Shown here piece by piece: positions 1 to 7,838 of a DNA stretch of 64,000 nt. The DNA is taken from NCBI RefSeq assembly GCF_029222965.1, contig NZ_JARHUD010000008.1, positions 62,001 through 126,000 of the forward strand, read 5' to 3'. Origin of the DNA: Aquibaculum arenosum. Lineage in GTDB: Bacteria > Pseudomonadota > Alphaproteobacteria > Kiloniellales > DSM-21159. The first letter of the stretch is position 1, and the number at the start of each line of letters is the position of its first letter. A program made the position numbers and the translations under genes. The notes beneath the pieces were generated by a model. It was not told the origin of the DNA, did no database searches, and worked only from the letters and a program-made list of their open reading frames with translations.

Positions 1-1803
1 TCCGTTGTTCACGTAGGGAAAGCCCCGCTTCACGAAGAGATCCAGGTCCGGCAAATGCCCCAGTCGGGCATAGCCGGGGAATGTCAGCTCCGTGTCGGGA
101 TGCAAGACGAAGCGCGGCGGTTGGTCGATGTTGATGGTGCCGGGCGGACAGAAGCCCTGATTGTCGGCATTGAGAGCCGGAAGGCTCACCTCGAACTCAA
201 TCTCGTTCACACCCGGCTTGAAGTTGCGCAGCGGCAAGCTGATGAGCCTGTCGTTCATCACCTCGCCCTGGGGGTCGTTCAAGCCGAGCAGGGCCGAACC
301 GGTGCCGTTGACGAAGATGTTCAGCGCGCTGTTCCGGTCCAGCCCAGGCGCATAGGAGGCGTTGAGTTTCAAGGTGACGGCATCATCGTTGGCCGCGAAG
401 AAGTCATCCGGAAGCAGAAGTTCCGTTTTGATCGAGCGGCGCAGTCCGCCCACTTCGGTTTCCGGGGTCCCGAGCTGGGCCAGAGTGACACTCTCGCCAC
501 CTTGGATGGGCTTGCGCGGCGGCCGGGGGCGTTGCAGAGCCGGTGAGAGATCAGAGATCACGGCGTTGGAGCGGGCCGGCATCTCGAGCTCCTGCGAGGC
601 CCAGGCGGCAATCGCATCACTCACCTCTTCCCGGTTCTGTCCGGAAAAGATGAGCACCGCGCTGCCGTCGCCACGTCCCAGATTATGTACGCCCACGTAC
701 GGACCCGAGACGAAGCTCATGATCTCACGCGGGACCATTCCGCTCAATTCGTTGGCGGTGCCGAAAAGCGCCAGCATGCCGCCGGGTAAGGCATCGCGAT
801 CAAAGACCGGCAGCGCCGTTGCAGGGCGGCCAGCGCGCTCCAGACTCTCAAGCGACACAAGTTGAAAGTCCGGCAGGTCTCCTGGTGCGCGCCGGGCTGC
901 GCCCTGGACCAGCTCAAGAGCGTCGGCAACCCAGTCTTCAGCCGGGCTGTTGGAGGGCGCCAGCAGAGTAAGCCGCCGCGGCCCGTTTATGCCCGAGGCC
1001 AGGGCATAGTCAAAGCTCGCCAGGGAGGGGGGAGCCAGAGGCTGGGCCAGGCGCACCTCGATCCCGCTGGCCAGAGCGTCCACCGCGCTCCAGAGTTCGT
1101 AGATGCCATTGATCGAACAGAGAACGCGGTGGTTCTGTCGCGCGCGAACCACAACCTCGTTGGGCCCTGGCCGGAGCAGCCCCTCGGGCAGATCTGCCCG
1201 TATGTCCTGCGCTCCGGAAACGGCACGCGGCGCGAAGCTGGCAACCAAGCGACCGTTGACGGCGACGTCAAGACGAGAGGCGGCGGGCAGAACCTCGACC
1301 GAGTTCAGATAGCGAATGAAAATGCGGGAGTCGGCGACCACTGATTCCGCCGGCAGGGTGACCGTAAAGCGGCGCTCGGCCTCCTGCTGCTCCAGGAGAA
1401 CTTCTCGATTGTCGTCCGGCAGATTCCCTTCGAGCGGCAGAAAGCGCCAAGCTGCGCCGCGCTGCGCCTCCATACGAGGATCGCTTTGCAGGACATAGGG
1501 ATCGCGCACGCTCGGTGCTTCACGCTCCACGTTTGTCTGCACCTGCGATTCCTGGCCGGAACCTCCCTGCCGCTGCTGTTGCGGCAGAACGCGAAGGTCC
1601 GCATCAGGATCGCCGAGCGCCCCAGTAGCGCCAGATTGCCCATTTTCCATCTCGTTCGCATCGAGTGGTGGCAAGGGAATCAGGGTCTGCGCTTGCGCGT
1701 TTGCGCTGCCAAGAGCAAACGCGATGCCACAAAGGGCTGTCAGTGCAACACCCAGAAACGCCGAACGCAGCCGGGTCATGTGCCATCCCCCAAATCCGGT
1801 CAT
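1..1803 (-). CDS. bcsB: Cellulose synthase periplasmic subunit BcsB (3' end beyond window)
   Basis: The minus frame is open from an ATG at 1803 to the window edge, about 601 residues with no stop, so the gene is cut by the boundary. BcsB is the periplasmic partner that caps the BcsA channel and guides the nascent glucan. The ATG at 1803 overlaps the bcsA stop as ATGA and has GGAGG 7 nt upstream. A second in-frame ATG at 1779 would start the signal peptide directly (hydrophobic core FLGVALTALCGIAFALG, then an ANAQA-like cleavage site). BcsB-type stretches include NHRVLCSINGIYELW and GPYVGVHNLGRGDGSAVL. The C-terminal membrane anchor is not visible. Identity follows from these stretches and from translational coupling to bcsA. 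Confidence 0.88.
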   Translation of the reverse strand, partial: MTGFGGWHMTRLRSAFLGVALTALCGIAFALGSANAQAQTLIPLPPLDANEMENGQSGATGALGDPDADLRVLPQQQRQGGSGQESQVQTNVEREAPSVRDPYVLQSDPRMEAQRGAAWRFLPLEGNLPDDNREVLLEQQEAERRFTVTLPAESVVADSRIFIRYLNSVEVLPAASRLDVAVNGRLVASFAPRAVSGAQDIRADLPEGLLRPGPNEVVVRARQNHRVLCSINGIYELWSAVDALASGIEVRLAQPLAPPSLASFDYALASGINGPRRLTLLAPSNSPAEDWVADALELVQGAARRAPGDLPDFQLVSLESLERAGRPATALPVFDRDALPGGMLALFGTANELSGMVPREIMSFVSGPYVGVHNLGRGDGSAVLIFSGQNREEVSDAIAAWASQELEMPARSNAVISDLSPALQRPRPPRKPIQGGESVTLAQLGTPETEVGGLRRSIKTELLLPDDFFAANDDAVTLKLNASYAPGLDRNSALNIFVNGTGSALLGLNDPQGEVMNDRLISLPLRNFKPGVNEIEFEVSLPALNADNQGFCPPGTINIDQPPRFVLHPDTELTFPGYARLGHLPDLDLFVKRGFPYVNNG

Positions 1804-4067
1804 CCCGCAGCCTCCATTGGATGGTGGGAGAAGCGGCTGTGACCGACATCCTTTTTGCTGACCTCGAGCACCGGATCGAAACCGCGCGGAGAAGGCGCGT
1901 CCTGTAGCTTTAGGAGGAAGCGAGCGACGTAGTAGATCGAGAGCGCAGATCCCAGAAGGAAGCGCAGTACACCCATAACAACACCCGGCGATCGGGCTCT
2001 CCGCCCCTCCAGGAAGGCAACCCACCGGTTACTGCTGATGAAGATCAGCTCGGCGATCATCCCGAATTCCGCACCGGTGGGCTCGACGAACTCGGCCCCG
2101 ATGGCGATACCTTCTTCTTCCACCCGAACGTTTCGCAGTTGAATGCGCAGGCGTCCCGACGCCTCCTCACCCGGTTTGACGAAGGACACCGCCAGCGGAT
2201 ACGATTCCAGTTCCTCCTGGGACGCCGCTCCGCGTGGTAGCAGCACCTTCACGCCCATGATGGACGCGTCGACGATATAGGCCGGGAGGCGCCGTTCTTC
2301 ACCGATCATCAGCGCGACCGGCTCCTCGATCTGGACCCGCGGCGCCCGCCTGACCTGCTTGCGCTCGCAGACGACGCGCAAGCCCTGGACGGCCAACAGG
2401 AAGCCGAAGAGATTCCAGCCGCCGACCACCAGCACGATGTCTTGCGTGTCGGGATAAGCAAAGTAGCGCCAGACCGTCGCAATCAGGCCAAGCGTGAGGA
2501 AGCCCGTGATGATGAAGAGCGGCCTGGCCTGCTGCGACAGCTTGTTCTTGTCGACGGTCTCACCCTTCGCCGTGACGTTGAAGGAGGGCGCGGTCGGCTT
2601 GAGCATCACTGAGATCAGCGCCCGGGCCATGAAGGTTGCCTGAATGAACTCGTAAAGCTCTGACAGAAGCGGCCAGCGCGTTCGGCCGAAGAGGTAGCTC
2701 GATGTCAGGAGCGTCACGCCGATGTAGAAGGTGGTGTAGGCTAGGAACTCCGCCGCGGTGGCACTGTAAACCGCCAGGCCGAAGAAGAGATAGAACAGCG
2801 GCATCAGGAAGAAAGTCAGCCGCGCGAAGCCGAAGAACCAGAAGAGGTTGCTGGAGAGGTAGCCCAGACGCTGCCCAAGATCGAGGCCGCGCCGAAACAG
2901 CGGATTTTTGAGCAGGAAGATCTGCACCATCCCCTGACCCCAGCGAATGCGCTGGCTCATGAAGGAGCTGAAGGTCTCCGGCTGCAGCCCCGCGATCATG
3001 GGCTTGTCGATGTATAACGATTCCCAGCCCAGTGCGTGCAAATCCACAGACGTCTCGCAGTCCTCCACGATGGTGCGACCGGAGAAGCCTCCCACCTGCT
3101 CCAGAGCCTGGCGCCGCAACACGGCCGCCGAACCGCAGAAGAAGCTCGCGCCCCAGCGATCGAGACCACGCTGAATCACGCCGTAGAACATCTCGTTCTC
3201 ACCCGGCATGTAATCGAAGGTGTTGAGGTTGCGCTCCAGCGGGTCCGGGTTGATGAAGAAGTGAGGGGTCTGGACCAAGAACAACTTAGGCTTGTCAGCA
3301 AAGTGCCCGACCGTGTTTTCCAGGAAGTCTTCCGTCGGTGCGTGGTCGGCATCGAGCACCGCGATCAACTCGCCGCGGGTCTTGGGCAAGGCTGCGTTGA
3401 GATTTCCGGCCTTGGCATGCTCGTTGCGCTCGCGCGTCAGATAAACGACGCCCAGTTCCCGGCACATCTCCTCGAGCAGCTTCCCGCGCTTGACCGCATC
3501 TGCCGAGGCGCGGCGTTTTTGATCGGTACCGCCGTCATCCAGCAAATAAACCGTCATTCGGCCCTGGGGATAGCGCATCCGTGACGCGGCCGAGAGCGTT
3601 GCGGCAAGAATGTGAGGGTCTTCATCGTAGGTGGGGACGAAGACATCGACACTGGGCGCCTTCGAGGGGTCATCGTCGAGCTTGGCCACCGGCCGGCGCA
3701 TTGGGTCGATGACGATGAACAGGCTGATGAAGAACATCAGCATCGCGTAGACCTCCGCCCCATAAAGCACCACGCCGGGCACGAAGGCATAGATATCCTC
3801 CACAGGAGGAATGGTGTTCTGAGTGCGCCAGATTAGGTAGCGCAGCACCATGAAGCTGGCGACGCCGCAAAACAGCACGCGGAAGAAGCTGGTGCGCGGA
3901 AGGCGGCCAATCACGATCAGGGCGACGAACAACGTCATGCTGAGCGCGATCTGGGCATCGGCGCTCAAGGGCTGGCCGGCAAGGACCAGATGTATGAGGA
4001 GGATCAAGACCCAAAGGGCCAACATGACGAGCATCATTTCGGCTACTGAAGCTGCCCCACTGTTCAC
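1800..4067 (-). CDS. bcsA: Cellulose synthase catalytic subunit BcsA with PilZ domain
   Basis: Inner-membrane processive GT2 glycosyltransferase that polymerises UDP-glucose into cellulose and extrudes it. It has 755 residues: N-terminal membrane helices (about 12-125), then the GT core with DDG 177-179, DAD 239-241, FFCGS 309-313, VED 334-336 and QRIRW 372-376, more helices (about 410-560), then a PilZ domain. The PilZ signature is present as an RxxxR-type cluster (569-577) and DASIMG (600-605), so c-di-GMP activation is expected. The frame begins with GTG at 4067; an ATG at 4037 is an alternative and neither has a strong ribosome site. It is first in the operon with bcsB and divergent from a c-di-GMP synthase gene. 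Confidence 0.95.
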   Translation of the reverse strand: MNSGAASVAEMMLVMLALWVLILLIHLVLAGQPLSADAQIALSMTLFVALIVIGRLPRTSFFRVLFCGVASFMVLRYLIWRTQNTIPPVEDIYAFVPGVVLYGAEVYAMLMFFISLFIVIDPMRRPVAKLDDDPSKAPSVDVFVPTYDEDPHILAATLSAASRMRYPQGRMTVYLLDDGGTDQKRRASADAVKRGKLLEEMCRELGVVYLTRERNEHAKAGNLNAALPKTRGELIAVLDADHAPTEDFLENTVGHFADKPKLFLVQTPHFFINPDPLERNLNTFDYMPGENEMFYGVIQRGLDRWGASFFCGSAAVLRRQALEQVGGFSGRTIVEDCETSVDLHALGWESLYIDKPMIAGLQPETFSSFMSQRIRWGQGMVQIFLLKNPLFRRGLDLGQRLGYLSSNLFWFFGFARLTFFLMPLFYLFFGLAVYSATAAEFLAYTTFYIGVTLLTSSYLFGRTRWPLLSELYEFIQATFMARALISVMLKPTAPSFNVTAKGETVDKNKLSQQARPLFIITGFLTLGLIATVWRYFAYPDTQDIVLVVGGWNLFGFLLAVQGLRVVCERKQVRRAPRVQIEEPVALMIGEERRLPAYIVDASIMGVKVLLPRGAASQEELESYPLAVSFVKPGEEASGRLRIQLRNVRVEEEGIAIGAEFVEPTGAEFGMIAELIFISSNRWVAFLEGRRARSPGVVMGVLRFLLGSALSIYYVARFLLKLQDAPSPRGFDPVLEVSKKDVGHSRFSHHPMEAAG

Positions 4068-4503
4068 ATCCGCAGAGAGCGAATCTCCCTTGCCAAACCA
4101 TAAGGCAATGCGGTGACAAAAATAAAGATAAAATTGTACCTATATATCGTCCAAACACTTATCCCTTCCAGCGCCTACTGAGACGGCTTTCCGACCAGCG
4201 CTCTCAGACCGGCTCACAGTGACCAATGCTCAGAGTTAACCATCAGCCAGCTTATAAAATTTATGAGAGATTTACCCGCACCCTGACATATCTTAAAACA
4301 ATTTGCGTTACAGTGAGTAGCTGGGGAAAGGGCGCGTCGCCCCTTTCTAGGCGCCTCCAATGAAATTCGACTAAAAGCTGTGGCGTCTCGCTCTACAATG
4401 ACTAACATATCCAGTAGCGAGATAGCTGATTTTGGGAATCCTGTTTTTGTGCCATCCAGGCTGGCGGAGCGGCCGGCCGGAACATTGACACAAGGAACAT
4501 TCA
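4068..4503. promoter_or_regulatory. Divergent intergenic region between bcsA and the phytochrome gene
   Basis: This 436-bp gap has no convincing gene and must hold the promoters of both divergent units. It is AT-richer than its surroundings, notably at 4110-4160. On the minus strand a weak promoter-like pair, TTGGAC (4154-4149) and TTATCT (4131-4126) with a 17-bp spacer, lies about 60 bp upstream of the bcsA start. On the plus side the 8-bp sequence GGAACATT occurs twice (4479-4486 and 4494-4501), the second copy overlapping the AAGGAAC ribosome site of the phytochrome gene. These sites are read by eye only. Confidence 0.5.
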
Positions 4504-6600
4504 ATGGCTGAGCTTTTAGATGGGGTCGAAGAAGCCTGTGCGCGAGAGCTGATGCTTCGCCCCAGCGCAATACAGCCATACGGTTTACTAACGGTGGTCG
4601 ATCGGGAAAGTGATCAGATCACGATGGCCGCAGGGGATTTCGGCGGATTTCTCGGCAAAGAAATTGCCGCCAAAGGGGGCGCTCTGGCCGACCTTGCCGG
4701 TGATTCTCTGGAAAGCCTGATCGCACGCAGCGGCGAACCCCTCTCCCACATACCTATTTACCTGACCACCCTGAATGGCTCTCCTCGTGGCCCGCTGGTT
4801 CTGCTTGCGCACATCCTCAACAGTGACGGCCCCGTGGTGGTCGAGTTCATTCCCGCCAAGGACCCGGAGGCGTTTCCAGCAGATTACCAAAACAGCACCC
4901 CCCGACTGCTGTCCCGTCTGCGCGGGACCATCGAGCGCATCTCCTCCGCCGAGAGCCTCGATGACGCCTTCAATAGGACGACCCGGGCGATCAGTCAGAT
5001 CACCGGCTATGACCGCGTTTTGCTCTATCGCTTCCTCGAGGATGGCACGGGAACGGTGGTGGCCGAATCCAAGACAGCCGAGCTGAGCAGCTATCTGGAC
5101 CATCGCTTCCCAGCCTCGGACCTGCCCACACAGGCACGCGAACTTTACAGAACCAGCAGGTTCCGCCTCATTCCCGACGTCAATTACAAGCCTGCGCCGC
5201 TGCGCGCCCTGAATGGGAGTGACGAGCCGTCGCTCGACATGAGCCATTCCCTGCTGCGCAGCGTTGCGCCGGTGCATCTGCAGTATCTGCGCAACCTGGG
5301 CGTCAGCGGATATATGTCGCTGTCGCTCTTGGTGGAAGGCGAACTCTGGGGCTTGATCGCCTGCCACAACAGCACGTCGCGGGTCATCCCCTACGAGACA
5401 CAGGAGGAGTGCTGCCACATCGCGGAACTGCTTAGCCGGCAGATCGAGTCTCGGCAACGCGAAGCGGCATTTTCTAAGAAGGCGCAGATGGATGCCGCCA
5501 GCACCGCTCTGCTGCGCAGCATCGTTGCCATGGACCAAGACGAGTACGCACTGTTGGGTCGCGGCTCCGAACTGCTGGACGTCGTCCCCGCCCACGGCGT
5601 GGCGGTGACCTACCAGGACAAGGTTGCGGCCTACGGAACGAATCCAGGTGATGCCGCCATCCTGCATCTGCGCGACGCCCTGGCCGCCAAAATGGGAGAA
5701 GAGGGCTTCTACGCCACCCACTGCCTGGCACGGGATGTACCTGCGGCACGCGCCTTTACGCCCCGGGCTGGCGGCGTGCTGGCCATTCGCCTCTCCGTCA
5801 ATACCCGAGCCCTGGTTCTCTGGTTTCTGGCGGAGCAGATCGAGGAAATCAAATGGGTCGGCAATCCCCACGAGTCGACATTCCTGGACGAGGAGACAGG
5901 CAAGCTGAACCCGCGCGCTTCATCCGCCGTTTGGCGGGAAACGGTGCGCGGACGTTCCCGCCCATGGCTGGCCGCGGAACTCGCCGCCGCCCGCTTCTTT
6001 CAGGAGCGCGCGGCCTTCGTTTTCCAGTCACGCTACGTTGCCGACCTGAACGAATCCCTGCGCCTGGCCAACCAGGAGCTTGCCAACTTGGCCTCGACGG
6101 ACGGCCTCACCGGCCTCGCGAACCGGCGAATCTTTCAGGAGCGCTTGCGTTCGGAGTGGGCACGGGCCCTGCGGGAGGAAGCGCCGCTCTCCCTGGTCAT
6201 GCTCGATATCGACTACTTCAAGCGCTACAACGATCACTATGGCCACCCAGCCGGCGACCAGTGCCTGGCGGCCGTGGCCAAGGCGATCGATGGCATCGCC
6301 AAGCGACCGGGGGACCTCGCTGCGCGCACCGGCGGCGAGGAGTTTGCAGTGCTTCTGCCCGCCACTGACCTCCAGGGGGCCGAAGCAATGGCAGAGCAAT
6401 TGCGCCAGCGGATCACTGGCCTGCAACTGCCCCACAGCCTGAACCCGGAAGGCATCGTAACCGTCAGCTTGGGAGTTGCCGCGACGCGGCCGCACCGCAG
6501 CGATGCAGAAACCCGGCATCGCCTGGTGCTGGCAGCGGACGTCGCGCTTTATGACGCAAAGAACTCCGGCCGCAACCGCGTTTGCGTCAGCGAAATTTAG
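4504..6600 (+). CDS. Bacteriophytochrome with GGDEF output (photosensory diguanylate cyclase)
   Basis: 698 residues in the order PAS-GAF-PHY-GGDEF. Cys12 in an EEACARE context, before SAIQPYG, matches the biliverdin-binding cysteine of bacterial phytochromes. The GAF domain keeps PASDLPTQARELY (203-215), DMSHSLLRS (245-253) and LWGLIACHN (281-289). The PHY tongue has WVGNPH (451-456) and PRASSAVW (470-477), close to the usual PRxSF. A helical linker (about 495-530) leads to a complete GGDEF domain: GGEEF at 610-614 and an RxxD inhibitory site at 601-604 exactly five residues before it. It should therefore make c-di-GMP under red/far-red control with product inhibition. No heme oxygenase gene is adjacent, so biliverdin must come from elsewhere. 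AAGGAAC lies a few bases before the ATG. Confidence 0.93.
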   Translation: MAELLDGVEEACARELMLRPSAIQPYGLLTVVDRESDQITMAAGDFGGFLGKEIAAKGGALADLAGDSLESLIARSGEPLSHIPIYLTTLNGSPRGPLVLLAHILNSDGPVVVEFIPAKDPEAFPADYQNSTPRLLSRLRGTIERISSAESLDDAFNRTTRAISQITGYDRVLLYRFLEDGTGTVVAESKTAELSSYLDHRFPASDLPTQARELYRTSRFRLIPDVNYKPAPLRALNGSDEPSLDMSHSLLRSVAPVHLQYLRNLGVSGYMSLSLLVEGELWGLIACHNSTSRVIPYETQEECCHIAELLSRQIESRQREAAFSKKAQMDAASTALLRSIVAMDQDEYALLGRGSELLDVVPAHGVAVTYQDKVAAYGTNPGDAAILHLRDALAAKMGEEGFYATHCLARDVPAARAFTPRAGGVLAIRLSVNTRALVLWFLAEQIEEIKWVGNPHESTFLDEETGKLNPRASSAVWRETVRGRSRPWLAAELAAARFFQERAAFVFQSRYVADLNESLRLANQELANLASTDGLTGLANRRIFQERLRSEWARALREEAPLSLVMLDIDYFKRYNDHYGHPAGDQCLAAVAKAIDGIAKRPGDLAARTGGEEFAVLLPATDLQGAEAMAEQLRQRITGLQLPHSLNPEGIVTVSLGVAATRPHRSDAETRHRLVLAADVALYDAKNSGRNRVCVSEI

Positions 6601-6681
6601 CAGCGTGCCGGTAGAAGCCCGCGCCGCGTCACGCGGGCGGCGTGAGGTCGAAGGCGGCCTCGGCATCGGCGTGAGTGTCTT

Positions 6682-6717
6682 CCTTACACGCCCTGAGAGC
6701 CTTACGCGCCCTGAGAG
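6682..6717. repeat. Two-copy 18-bp tandem repeat
   Basis: Unit CCTTACRCGCCCTGAGAG occurs at 6682-6699 and again at 6700-6717 with one difference (A or G at position 7). It lies in the gap between the convergent ends of the phytochrome and CDF genes. Likely a slippage duplication; no function is evident. Confidence 0.8.
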
Positions 6718-6759
6718 CGGCATGCACACGCAAGGCGCTTGCCATCACCTGCCCAAATC

Positions 6760-7701
6760 CTATCTCACCTCTTCACTCGGAACGGCACGCAGCACGATCA
6801 CGGGATCGACGCCGGGGATCTCTTCCATCATTTGCTGACTCATGCTTTCCGCCAACGCGGAGGCCTCGGCCAAGGGGCGCTTGCCATCAAGGAAGAGTTC
6901 CATCTCCACATGTAGCGTTTCACCGGCCCGTCGCGTTCGAATGCGACCGAGCTGCTCGAAGGCCTCGATGTTGCGAGCTAAGACTCGGTTAACGGCATGC
7001 TGGGCCGTCTCCGGCAGGGAGCGATCGAGCAGATCCGGCAGGGCGGCACGCAGCATGGCCACAGCCGTTCCCACCATGATGACGATCACGCAGAGCGTCC
7101 CGATCTGCTCCGCCAACCGTGCCACCTGCGGGTCCGAAGTGATCATCGCCACCGCCACGGCGATCACCACGAAGATCGAGGCGGCAGTCTTCACCCAGCG
7201 GGCATGGTACTGCGCGCGCACGATGATCGAGCCGCCATCGCGACTGGCCCGATAGAGGGAGAAGAGCTGTATCCCGTTCAGCACCACATTGAGGCAAACC
7301 AGCATCACCGCCGACGTCGCGAGAAAGGGACTCGGTCGATGCTGGGGCGCGAGGCCGGAAATGCGCCAGAGCAGCAATCCCGCCGCCAGCAACAACAGGC
7401 AGGCGATCAGGATGGTGATGGCCTGCTCGAGCTTTCCGGAACCGTATTCGTACCGCCCAAGCTTGCCGCGGTGAATCCGGCGCAGGGTGATCAGTGAGAC
7501 GATGCCCACGACCGTCAAGAGACTGCCGCGCAGGCTTTCGGCGATGATCGGCCAGGACATGGCCATGAAGCCGACGATGAAATAGGGAATAAGAATAAGG
7601 AAATCGAGGCCGACGGCCAAAGCCACCGCCCACTCCCGTCTCCGCTCCACCCGCCCTGTCATTGGCGCCATCGCCTTCTTGCTGGCTTGTTCTTCTCTCA
7701 C
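6760..7701 (-). CDS. Atypical cation diffusion facilitator (CDF) family protein
   Basis: 313-residue membrane protein with about six helices and a C-terminal cytoplasmic domain, the layout of CDF metal/proton antiporters. The loop after helix 3 has RYEYGSGKLEQ, a recognisable family motif. The metal site looks altered: helix 2 reads IIAESLRGS where transporters such as YiiP have two Asp four residues apart, and helix 5 reads ARWVKTAAS in place of the usual His-x3-Asp. Zn/Fe export therefore cannot be assumed. The frame starts with GTG at 7701; ATGs at 7671 and 7662, just after AAGAAGG, are realistic alternatives. It is divergent from an Atm1-type exporter across 137 bp. Confidence 0.75.
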   Translation of the reverse strand: MREEQASKKAMAPMTGRVERRREWAVALAVGLDFLILIPYFIVGFMAMSWPIIAESLRGSLLTVVGIVSLITLRRIHRGKLGRYEYGSGKLEQAITILIACLLLLAAGLLLWRISGLAPQHRPSPFLATSAVMLVCLNVVLNGIQLFSLYRASRDGGSIIVRAQYHARWVKTAASIFVVIAVAVAMITSDPQVARLAEQIGTLCVIVIMVGTAVAMLRAALPDLLDRSLPETAQHAVNRVLARNIEAFEQLGRIRTRRAGETLHVEMELFLDGKRPLAEASALAESMSQQMMEEIPGVDPVIVLRAVPSEEVR

Positions 7702-7838
7702 CCGGGAAGTTGCACCTCATTCGAAAACTGCCCAGACAGATCATCTACACCCAATTGGCGTGTGCAACCAGATGCATGTTTAGATTTCGATAGCACTGGA
7801 ACTATTGAATTTCACCGGACAAACCTCATCTGCTAGGC

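Noticed and set aside
55-1842. Several plus-strand frames at the left edge
   Set aside because: They lie opposite the bcsB frame, which is open from 1803 to the edge and has clear family motifs and a signal peptide.
4588-5871. 427-codon minus-strand frame opposite the phytochrome gene
   Set aside because: Antisense shadow; the plus frame has all phytochrome and GGDEF motifs.
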